DNA of 15,655 nucleotides, from assembly GCA_900545835.1 (NCBI GenBank), contig URBB01000045.1:1-15655 (forward strand). Reading direction: 5' to 3'. This stretch comes from an uncultured Collinsella sp. (lineage in GTDB: Bacteria; Actinomycetota; Coriobacteriia; Coriobacteriales; Coriobacteriaceae). This document shows, piece after piece, positions 1 to 6,658 of this stretch. The notes below the pieces were generated by a model that did not search any database, was not told the origin of the DNA, and saw only the letters and a program-made list of their open reading frames with translations. The translations under genes were made by a program, and so were the position numbers. Position 1 is the stretch's first letter, and each line of letters begins with the position of its first letter.

Positions 1-2124
1 GCCGAGCCGGCGGAGGAGTCTGCCGAGCCCGAGCCCAAGCTCTATCGCAACGCCGCCGGCAACATCCGCTTTGGTTCGGATGCCATCCGTGCGCTCGGAA
101 TGCTTCCCGAGTCCTGCACGCTCGATTACGAGGAGGGCGAGGAGCCAACGTTTGAGCCCGAGCCTGCCCCCGTCGTGGCTGCGCCTGCGCCCGTTGTCGC
201 TGCGGATGATGAGTCTGCCGCGGTTACCGCTGCCGTTGCCGATCCCGAGGCGGTGTCCGCGTTCGATCCCGCGGCAGGACTGGACATTTTGGCTCCCGCC
301 GCACCGGCGCAAGACGTTGCGGACGAGTCTGACGACGATTACGTTGAACAACCGAGGCGCGTGTCTTACGAGAGCGATACTGATTTCTCGGCCGAGATTC
401 CCGCGGCAACGCCGCATGCCGACATTGCATCCGCGTTCTCGTCGATTGGCGCCAGCGCTTCCAACTTCTTTAAGGGTGCGTTTGCAAAGGGCAAGAAATT
501 TGTCGACGATTTCGAGGAGAAGCGCGCTGCCGCACGCGAGGCTGCCGAGCAGGAGGCTATCGCTCAGCAGCAGGCAGCCGAGGCGGCACGTGAGCTCGCG
601 GCGCAAGAGTTCGAGCAGAACGAGGCTATGCAGTCCGCGCCCGTCGAAGCCGCCGAAGCTACAACGTCCTTTGAGTCCCAGCAACCGGCGTCCGCGGATG
701 TTGTTGAAGCGACGACGTCTTTCGAGGCTCAGCAGCACGTCGATAGCACCATGTCGTTTGATGCCGCGCAGTTCGATTCCACGATAACGTTTGAAAAACA
801 GGGCACCGCGATTGCCGAGCCCCTTCCTGTTTCCGATGAGCAGGGCGACGCGGCAGACGATGACGAGCCTGTTGATGCTGCCGAAATCCAAGATGCCGCC
901 GAGGACGAGCCCGTCGAGGCCAACTCTGACGAAGAGCAATACGCGGCAGCCGAGCAAGATGATTCGACCGAGGTCGAGCAGGAGGAAGTGCCTGCGGTTT
1001 CCGAGACTCCCGAGACGGATGAGTCGAGGCCTTATTCCACGCAGATTTTCACCATGCCGACCCCGAGTGGTTCCGGTGCCACGGTTGCCAATGTCGCTCC
1101 CACCCAGGACGAAACGGTCGATTCCCTTATGGCCCAGATTTCCTCCCAGGCATCGCCGCGCCCGCAGATGAATGTTCCCGATCCGGCGTCGGCACCGTCG
1201 CCTGCACCTTCCTCGTCTCCGCTGGCTTCGGTCCCCGATCCGTCGCTGCCGTCTATGAAGCAGGCAAACGTTGCGTCTCGCACGTCGCTGTTCGACCTTC
1301 CCGACCCCTCCGCACAGGTCAACGATCCCTTTGCTACTGCTCAGGGCCCCGAACCCACATCGGCACCCGTTGCGCCTCCTATGCCCGTTGCGTCGGGCGC
1401 ACAGCCGATCGAGACCATTTCGGCTCCCGCCCCGGCGGCACCCAAGTCTCGTAAGCGCGGCCTGGGTGGTCTGTTCGGCCGTAAAAAGAAAAACGAGCAG
1501 GACAGCATGAGTGACTGGCTGGGCGTCGAAGACGATTACGATGCCAAGAAGTCCGGTCGCGGTATCGGTTCGTGGGATAACTTCGAGGACGATAACGATG
1601 GCTGGAAGGGTGGCGCTACGTCTTCCGATGGCGCTTCTTCCGAAGATATGCTCTCGGCTGTCGCCTCTATGGGCGATGATGAGCTGCTCGGTCACGATAT
1701 CTGGTTTGTGGCAACGGGCGCCTCGGATTGTGATGGCGCTGGCATGAAGGCCTTCTTGGCTTCGCATCGCGATAAGCTCCGCGGCGTATTCTTTATCAAT
1801 CTTGAATCCGTCGGCGCCGGTAGGCTTTCGGTGGTGACGGTCGAGGGCGAACAACAACTGCTCAAGGGCGATCGCCGCATCATGAACCTGGTCAGCAAGG
1901 TCTGCAAGTCGTTCCATGTCGATTGTGGCGCGCTCGAGATGCCCTATGCCAAGACCGATGCCTATGCTGCGCTCGAGGCGAGCCGCCGAGCCCTTACCAT
2001 CGCCGGCGTGGACGGCACGCGTCTGGCTTGCGCTCGTACCGAGGACGACCTGCCCCACAATGTCAACCCGACGAACATTGCTACGGTATCCGAGGTCGTG
2101 ACCGAGGTTATCCGCCGTTCGTAG
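1..2124 (+). CDS. M28-family peptidase-like protein with long disordered insertion (5' end outside window)
   Basis: The frame is open from the first base, so the start lies upstream; the 707 codons seen are the C-terminal part. Codons about 558-707 resemble the C-terminal half of the M28 zinc aminopeptidase fold: HDIWFVATGASDCDG, then INLESVGAG, a KTDAY segment and HNVNPTNIATVSEVV. M28 enzymes normally carry Glu-Glu after the first strand; here that place reads Ser-Asp, and the usual Asp of NLD is Glu, so activity may be altered or lost (inference). Codons about 40-557 are low complexity and rich in Ala, Glu, Asp, Pro and Ser, with a charged probable helix at codons 154-210 and a Lys/Arg-rich patch near 481-498. 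This stretch appears to interrupt the peptidase domain. The next gene follows 21 bases later with its own ribosome-binding site, so the two probably share a transcript. Family assignment is fairly sure; substrate is unknown. Confidence 0.72.
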   Translation, partial: AEPAEESAEPEPKLYRNAAGNIRFGSDAIRALGMLPESCTLDYEEGEEPTFEPEPAPVVAAPAPVVAADDESAAVTAAVADPEAVSAFDPAAGLDILAPAAPAQDVADESDDDYVEQPRRVSYESDTDFSAEIPAATPHADIASAFSSIGASASNFFKGAFAKGKKFVDDFEEKRAAAREAAEQEAIAQQQAAEAARELAAQEFEQNEAMQSAPVEAAEATTSFESQQPASADVVEATTSFEAQQHVDSTMSFDAAQFDSTITFEKQGTAIAEPLPVSDEQGDAADDDEPVDAAEIQDAAEDEPVEANSDEEQYAAAEQDDSTEVEQEEVPAVSETPETDESRPYSTQIFTMPTPSGSGATVANVAPTQDETVDSLMAQISSQASPRPQMNVPDPASAPSPAPSSSPLASVPDPSLPSMKQANVASRTSLFDLPDPSAQVNDPFATAQGPEPTSAPVAPPMPVASGAQPIETISAPAPAAPKSRKRGLGGLFGRKKKNEQDSMSDWLGVEDDYDAKKSGRGIGSWDNFEDDNDGWKGGATSSDGASSEDMLSAVASMGDDELLGHDIWFVATGASDCDGAGMKAFLASHRDKLRGVFFINLESVGAGRLSVVTVEGEQQLLKGDRRIMNLVSKVCKSFHVDCGALEMPYAKTDAYAALEASRRALTIAGVDGTRLACARTEDDLPHNVNPTNIATVSEVVTEVIRRS
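655..801 (+). repeat. Four degenerate 9-10 residue repeats inside the M28-like protein
   Basis: The translation holds EATTSFESQQ, EATTSFEAQQ, DSTMSFDAAQ and DSTITFEKQ in succession, a pattern of acidic-x-Thr-x-(S/T)-Phe-acidic-x-Gln. The first two are separated by about seven residues and the last three are nearly tandem. They are the only clear periodicity in the disordered segment. The regular Phe in a polar background could be a short binding motif, but no function is known to me. Confidence 0.6.
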
Positions 2125-2145
2125 ACGGAGCTCTAAGGAGTCAAC

Positions 2146-2364
2146 GTGTTTTCGTATATTAAGCGCCATTGGCCTGTCTACGTGATTTTGACCTTGATTG
2201 CCATTGCGTTAGGATTTGGGGCTGCCTACATCGTGGGTGCAAAGGGCTCGACCCCCGCCTCCGCAATCAGCGAAGAGGTGGAGCAAGAACAGAGTACGGG
2301 TGCCGATGGGATTCCTGAGTCCGAGCAGGCAATCGTTGATGGTGGATCTTCGTCTGCAGAGTAG
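2146..2364 (+). CDS. Small single-span membrane protein
   Basis: A 72-residue protein with a GTG start, supported by AAGGAG at 2135-2140 five bases upstream. Residues 1-9 are short and basic (MFSYIKRHW). Residues about 10-31 form one hydrophobic helix. Residues 32-72 are a polar, acidic, Ser/Glu-rich tail. By the positive-inside rule the N-terminus should be cytoplasmic and the acidic tail outside. It lies 21 bases after the M28-like gene and immediately before a strong terminator, so it is probably the last gene of that operon. I do not recognise a family. Confidence 0.7.
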   Translation: MFSYIKRHWPVYVILTLIAIALGFGAAYIVGAKGSTPASAISEEVEQEQSTGADGIPESEQAIVDGGSSSAE

Positions 2365-2385
2365 ATGCGGCGATTTACATGATTG

Positions 2386-2423
2386 AAAGCGGGCGAGCCA
2401 GGGGACTGGCTCGCCCGCTTTTT
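2386..2423 (+). terminator. Intrinsic terminator between convergent genes
   Basis: A perfect 15-bp stem (2386-2400 with 2407-2421) encloses a six-base loop and ends in a T run at 2419-2423. It closes the M28-like/membrane protein unit. It also lies just past the stop codon of the opposing adhesin gene, so it may stop both transcripts, although the T run on the minus side is only three bases. Confidence 0.9.
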
Positions 2424-2430
2424 CATCGCG

Positions 2431-5400
2431 CTAACGCTTCTTTGGGATCGACCTAAGGCGAGCGAACCATAGGGCTGCGGCACCCGAGGTCAGGAGCGCG
2501 GTGATGCAAGCGGCGATGGGAACTGATCCTGTTGCCGGTAGGTCCTGCGGTAGGGTACAGCGTTGAATGACGCTGTCCTCGTCATGTGACTCAAGTTTAT
2601 CGCCGCCACCGTTGCGGCAAAGATCGACGCGCGCGCTGTTGGTGAGTGCGGTTTGGGGCGTATAAGCCGACGTTGCCTGCATGTGTACGACTGCGCCCCG
2701 AGCGTCTGTGCCAAGGATTGCTTTGGCATCGTCAAGGTCGTCGTGCTCATCTTTGAGATCATCGCGGGTCCAAGAATCCGCATCGCTTCGAGTCGTAAAG
2801 TCGGCGGCTACCGCACCGTATTCAATTCGAATGCCTGTTACGACGGTATTGGATGCAAGGTCGAGCTCTTCCGCCTCGAGTGTGGTGGATTCCGTGGTCG
2901 AGACATCCGCCTTCCAGAGGCGCCAGCCGTCGTAATCGACGAGACGGCAGTCCTCACCAAGGCTCTCTTTTACTTCGTCGGACTCAAGCCAAGGATTTTC
3001 GTGTCCATCGTCAAGTGTCGCGTTCGCCGGCTCATCGACGTCTGTCGAGTCCAACGGCGTCGTGCGATACCACACGTTGCACAGACCGTTGAGGTCGCCG
3101 ATGGCGACGGGGGTTTCGATTGAGATGAATCTCGCCGTGCCGTCTTTGGCGCACTCAAGATCATCGGTAATCGTAAACTCATCAACCCAAGTAGCGGAAT
3201 CGTTTCGAGCGTCGATGGTATAGGAGAAAAGTCCATCCGTATTAGTTTGCGTCGCGGCGCGATTTTTACCATCGCCGTTAGCCAACAGGCCCTTTTCGAT
3301 AGGTTGGACAAGTTCCTGACGCTTGTCGACCTGTCCCTTGATCTCGATGGGCGCATCCTTCATCGCGACGGATTGGACTTCTCCCGTATCCTTTATTTCA
3401 AACGTTATCTCCTCGGCAAGGTCATAGGTCCGCGGAGACATCATTTCGCGCAACGAGTAGGTGCCGGGTGCAAGATGTTCGACGCGGTGTGGCTTGTCGG
3501 ATGAGGTCCAGGAGTCTATTTCGGTTTTATCGGGACCATATAAGGTGAGTTGTGCGCCTTCCACTTCCTGCTCACCGCTTGCATCGACCTTGGAGATATC
3601 AACCTTGGTGTAATCGTCGGATACGTTAAGCCGTGCTTCTACAACGGGTGTTTTCTGGTCGGCATAAGTAAGGTCGACAATATGGGTTGTCCGATCGAGC
3701 AAGAAGCCTGCCGGCGCTTGAGTCTCGACAACCTCGTAGCGTGCGGTGCCAAGTCCCAGCGGGAGGTTGTCCGCGCGTGCTTCTCCAGTTTCATCCGTCG
3801 TGATGGTAGCGACAGTCTCACCGTCGAGCGCGGCAATGCTACCGTCGGGGCGCACGATATCACTCGAGGCACGGATCTCAAAGACGGCGCCCGCGAGGCT
3901 GCTGCCGTCTATGGCATCGGTTTTAACGATCCTGATGTTTCCGGTCGCGGCGTGGTCATAATACGAGGCGATTGCAACGGGCGTTAGGTTCATGTCGGCG
4001 GGTATGTTTACCTCGATCTCCTCGCCGACAAGATAGGGCTCTTTGGCCGAGGTTTCGCGTACATAATAGGTGCCCGGCACGAGCGATTCGGGCAGTGTGA
4101 CGGTCCCGGTCGCGTCAGTCGTAAAGGTGTCCATTACGTTATGTGTTGGATACCAGCAAGTTTGTGAGACAGATTCGTGATTGCTGTCGAGTAGTTGGAA
4201 GGTGAATCCGGCTAGTGGAACAGAAGCGCCTGTTTGGGCATCGCGTTTTACAATCTGGAGATGCGTCGACAGAGCGTGGTTGTCCACGATATATTGAAGC
4301 TCGGCGCCGTTGGAAATCTGATTGGCCCCGACGGTCCATTCCCCTGCACGTTTAAAACCCTCGGGGACGGTTTCCGGAACCTCGCGAACCGTGTAGCCGG
4401 CACGGTCGTATGGGACGGCTCCGTGGATACCGGCGGGTCGCTTGCCTGCGCCGAACCATGCTTCGGGCTGATCTTTGGTGGAGGCAAAGCCATAGACGTT
4501 TGTGGTCAGTGTGCCAACAACCTGCTGAGAGCTGTTGCTGACAACCTCAAAGACAACACCTTCCGCCGGCTGCTCCAGGCCGGATTGGTCGCTATTGCCG
4601 TAATCCTTGAATTTGGAAATCTCAAGGTTAAACGCAATGGGGATATCGGAAACGCGAGATTCGATCTCGACCACGCCTGAATCGCCGAGCTGGTCGGCTC
4701 CAACGGTATAGGTCCAGCTGTCGTTGGATGGCAGGTAGCCCTCGGGGGCTTTTGATTCGTAGATGGTAAAGGTTCCTAAGGGGACATCGGCGAGGGTGGC
4801 CCGACCGCTTTCGTCGGTCGTGAGGATTTGTGCCCATCCAGGGGTTGATTGCGACACACACGTGAACTCTGCTCCTGCGAGTGAAGATCCCACCTGGGGG
4901 CCGGCATTCGTCGCGGCATCGAGTTTTACGATACGCAGATTGATGGTGCCGGGCTGTTCATCAATGGCGACCCGCCCGCCGTCATTCCCCGTGGTAAAGG
5001 CAATACGATCGTGGCGGGGGACATAGCCGGCCGGCGCCTTCGTTTCAACTAGGTAGTATGCCGTGTTGGGCAGAAGTGTTGCTTGCGCTCGACCGTTGCT
5101 GTCCATCTTGATGGTGCCGACACGCGCGCCGCTGGCGCTCTCAAAAATATCGAATGTTGCCCCGGTAAACTGATAGGTATTGTTTCCGCTGGTAATAACG
5201 GTGTTAGCAGACTGCTTTTGGAAGGAAACAGAGACCGCCGGCAGTACATAGAGCATGTCTTGACGTTTGCTGCCGCCCGATACGGCCCCTAGATAGCGTC
5301 GCGCGCGGTGCGGAGCGGCTTCGATGCTTCCTGATTTTGCGCTGTCGTGGAGCCACCGCGCAGCCGCCACGACTTCATTGTCGGCGGTAAAGTGTCCGCT

Positions 5401-5862
5401 CTTGGTTTTACCCTGAGCGGTCGTGTAGGAGTAGGTGCCGTCGACATGGGTAGTGCCGTTGAGCATCCATACGGCAAGCTGGGTGGCGGCGCGGGCGCGA
5501 TCGGGTGAAAGATGGTAACCGCCAAACGACGTGGTGGTGGGATATCCGTGACAAACGATTGCCGCGAACTCGTCGTCGAGCCACACCCAGCCTTGATCAA
5601 AGTTGAGCCATGGGCCGCCCGGTTTGGTGGGGCCGGGGCGCTCCTGGTTCATGCAGTAGGCAATCGAGGTGTCTTGAGCTTCATACTTGCCGATGAAGAA
5701 GGGCCCACAATCATCGCTAATAGTGCGGAAGCCGAGCTGGTCGTAGCCATCGACGGCAAATGCGGCTCCCGGTGCCAGGCAGCCGAAAAGCAGGAAGAGG
5801 AGCAGGAGCAGCGGACCTGTTGCGATTGCGCTGTGGACAGAGTGCGTGGGTGCGTTGGACAT
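2431..5862 (-). CDS. LPXTG cell-wall adhesin with thioester domain and SpaA/Cna-B-like repeats
   Basis: An 1143-residue surface protein. Start ATG is supported by AAGGAG five bases upstream (5868-5873 on the complement). Residues 15-36 are a signal peptide ending AFA. Residues about 40-200 look like a thioester (TQXA) domain: IAYC places Cys70 and ATQLA places Gln128, the pair that forms an internal thioester in Gram-positive adhesins and can bond covalently to host protein. Six SpaA/Cna-B-like modules follow. Each pairs an early Lys (216, 313, 417, 539, 647, 758) with a late E-box Glu (273, 369, 494, 603, 713, 806; e.g. YYLVETKAPAGY), as expected for isopeptide cross-links. Residues about 840-1090 form another, less clear domain. 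LPATG (1108-1112), a hydrophobic helix and RLRSIPKKR make the sortase signal. No sortase or pilin backbone gene is present. Codons look less GC-biased than in neighbours, which hints at transfer. The family is near certain; the ligand is unknown. Confidence 0.93.
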   Translation of the reverse strand: MSNAPTHSVHSAIATGPLLLLLFLLFGCLAPGAAFAVDGYDQLGFRTISDDCGPFFIGKYEAQDTSIAYCMNQERPGPTKPGGPWLNFDQGWVWLDDEFAAIVCHGYPTTTSFGGYHLSPDRARAATQLAVWMLNGTTHVDGTYSYTTAQGKTKSGHFTADNEVVAAARWLHDSAKSGSIEAAPHRARRYLGAVSGGSKRQDMLYVLPAVSVSFQKQSANTVITSGNNTYQFTGATFDIFESASGARVGTIKMDSNGRAQATLLPNTAYYLVETKAPAGYVPRHDRIAFTTGNDGGRVAIDEQPGTINLRIVKLDAATNAGPQVGSSLAGAEFTCVSQSTPGWAQILTTDESGRATLADVPLGTFTIYESKAPEGYLPSNDSWTYTVGADQLGDSGVVEIESRVSDIPIAFNLEISKFKDYGNSDQSGLEQPAEGVVFEVVSNSSQQVVGTLTTNVYGFASTKDQPEAWFGAGKRPAGIHGAVPYDRAGYTVREVPETVPEGFKRAGEWTVGANQISNGAELQYIVDNHALSTHLQIVKRDAQTGASVPLAGFTFQLLDSNHESVSQTCWYPTHNVMDTFTTDATGTVTLPESLVPGTYYVRETSAKEPYLVGEEIEVNIPADMNLTPVAIASYYDHAATGNIRIVKTDAIDGSSLAGAVFEIRASSDIVRPDGSIAALDGETVATITTDETGEARADNLPLGLGTARYEVVETQAPAGFLLDRTTHIVDLTYADQKTPVVEARLNVSDDYTKVDISKVDASGEQEVEGAQLTLYGPDKTEIDSWTSSDKPHRVEHLAPGTYSLREMMSPRTYDLAEEITFEIKDTGEVQSVAMKDAPIEIKGQVDKRQELVQPIEKGLLANGDGKNRAATQTNTDGLFSYTIDARNDSATWVDEFTITDDLECAKDGTARFISIETPVAIGDLNGLCNVWYRTTPLDSTDVDEPANATLDDGHENPWLESDEVKESLGEDCRLVDYDGWRLWKADVSTTESTTLEAEELDLASNTVVTGIRIEYGAVAADFTTRSDADSWTRDDLKDEHDDLDDAKAILGTDARGAVVHMQATSAYTPQTALTNSARVDLCRNGGGDKLESHDEDSVIQRCTLPQDLPATGSVPIAACITALLTSGAAALWFARLRSIPKKR

Positions 5863-6116
5863 GGCTGCTCCTTATCCCTCGTGCGCCGCACGGGGAGGCT
5901 GCGACGCGTAGGATGAGGCTACCCCCGAGGTTCATGCGGGTAAGTACCGGAGCCTGACCAAAAGCTTGCCCAATTCCTGACAAATTGAGCTCAAATACAA
6001 CAATCAAGCAAAAGCGCAGGTAGAAGATAAGGAGAACAGGAGGTCAAAGGTCCTCATCTCCACAATTGACGCGATTTTCAAACGAATCTCCATAGCTAAA
6101 ACAAGCATCGCCACCC
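5863..6116. other. Intergenic leader region between adhesin (-) and tRNA-Gly (+)
   Basis: About 250 bases without a gene, noticeably more AT-rich at 5960-6110. It should contain the promoter and leader of the adhesin on the minus strand, but I see no convincing -35/-10 pair. Visible structure: a 10-bp palindrome TTGAGCTCAA at 5985-5994, and a possible small stem TACCC/GGGTA within 5919-5942. No riboswitch consensus could be matched. Confidence 0.4.
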
Positions 6117-6146
6117 TTGTATCGAACAAGACAACCGCGCTATACT
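6117..6146 (+). promoter_or_regulatory. Promoter of tRNA-Gly
   Basis: TTGTAT at 6117-6122 and TATACT at 6141-6146 are separated by 18 bases. The predicted transcription start is about 6153, seven bases before the mature tRNA 5' end. Both hexamers are close to the vegetative sigma consensus. Confidence 0.75.
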
Positions 6147-6159
6147 ATCCCCCACATAT

Positions 6160-6234
6160 GCGGGCATCGCCAAGTGGTAAGGCATCAGCTTCCCAAGCTG
6201 ACACTCGCGGGTTCGAGTCCCGTTGCCCGCTCCA
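6160..6234 (+). tRNA. tRNA-Gly (anticodon CCC)
   Basis: A full cloverleaf can be drawn. The acceptor stem GCGGGCA/TGCCCGC is followed by discriminator T and an encoded CCA (6232-6234). The anticodon stem TCAGC/GCTGA encloses loop TTCCCAA, giving anticodon CCC, which reads GGG. The T-arm is CGGGTTCGAGTCCCG at 6208-6222. The last 18 bases recur twice downstream (6408-6425, 6539-6556), and the T-arm recurs inverted at 6289-6303. Confidence 0.96.
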
Positions 6235-6244
6235 TTCGAATTTC

Positions 6245-6277
6245 AGGCACGGTAACGTTTCGTTACCGTGCCTTTTT
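6245..6277 (+). terminator. Intrinsic terminator after tRNA-Gly
   Basis: A perfect 13-bp stem (AGGCACGGTAACG with its complement, 6245-6257 and 6261-6273) and a short loop, ending in five T at 6273-6277. It starts 10 bases after the tRNA CCA end. Confidence 0.93.
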
Positions 6278-6288
6278 CAATAAAGTGC

Positions 6289-6425
6289 CGGGACTCGAAC
6301 CCGACAGGGTGCGAGCGTTAAATAAACGCGAAGCGTTTATAGCGAGCAGGCAAGGTCGCCGATAGGCGACCGCAGCCGGTGCGTATTTGCGAAGCAAATA
6401 CGCAGACGTCCCGTTGCCCGCTCCA
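6289..6425 (+). repeat. tRNA-anchored three-hairpin element, full copy at tRNA-Gly
   Basis: Directly visible parts, in order: an exact 15-base inverted copy of the tRNA-Gly T-arm (6289-6303); hairpin 1 with an 8-bp stem and GAA loop (6322-6340); hairpin 2 with a 7-bp stem and GATA loop (6354-6371); hairpin 3 with a 10-bp stem and GAA loop (6381-6403); and an exact 18-base direct copy of the tRNA-Gly 3' end (GTCCCGTTGCCCGCTCCA, 6408-6425). The core matches the element after tRNA-Lys in order and in several sequence blocks. There is no ORF inside. It could be a non-autonomous mobile element, an attachment-site remnant, or a decayed tandem tRNA whose body was replaced. Confidence 0.8.
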
Positions 6426-6502
6426 TGGAGCAAGGAAGATTTCGGGAATGGTAGATTCAGCCTGCTTTGCTCCCACACTTCCCCGGATCTCGGTATGCCA
6501 CT

Positions 6503-6556
6503 GAAGCCGGTGCGGATTTGCGAAGCAAATGCGCGGACGTCCCGTTGCCCGCTCCA
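6503..6556 (+). repeat. Partial second copy of the tRNA-Gly element (hairpin 3 plus tRNA 3' end)
   Basis: These 54 bases match 6372-6425 with four differences by eye. Hairpin 3 (6512-6534, loop GAA) keeps its stem apart from one G-G mismatch, and the same 18-base tRNA-Gly 3' end closes it at 6539-6556. The upstream parts (inverted T-arm, hairpins 1 and 2) are missing. The 77 bases between the copies (6426-6502) contain only a weak 7-bp inverted repeat (6427-6433 with 6467-6473). Confidence 0.8.
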
Positions 6557-6608
6557 ATTCCAAAATGTTAGGTTAATGCCTGCTGCCCATACTTGCACCT
6601 GCGCACGG

Positions 6609-6614
6609 TACAAT
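6609..6614 (+). promoter_or_regulatory. Probable -10 element of purB
   Basis: TACAAT lies 45 bases upstream of the purB start in the context GGTACAATG. The same GGTACAATG context occurs at the tRNA-Lys promoter (15016-15024). No good -35 hexamer is present at the usual distance, so this is a tentative call. Confidence 0.45.
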
Positions 6615-6658
6615 GGATGGGTTACGACCAACGTGCCAATAACCAAAAAGGAGCCGCT

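Noticed and set aside
5775..5790. LFGC in the adhesin signal peptide as a lipobox
   Set aside because: Phe at the -2 position is unusual, and a normal signal peptidase site AFA follows; the LPATG anchor makes a lipoprotein role unlikely.
5900..5995. Cyclic-di-GMP riboswitch upstream of the adhesin
   Set aside because: A few similar fragments such as GGTAGCC exist on the minus strand, but the conserved core and order do not match.
6408..6556. The repeated tRNA-Gly 3' ends as extra tRNA genes
   Set aside because: Only the last 18 bases are present; there is no acceptor 5' strand, D-arm or anticodon arm upstream.
6289..6556. Integron attC sites or a CRISPR array
   Set aside because: No integron integrase, cas gene or regular spacer pattern; the repeats are tRNA-derived and unevenly spaced.
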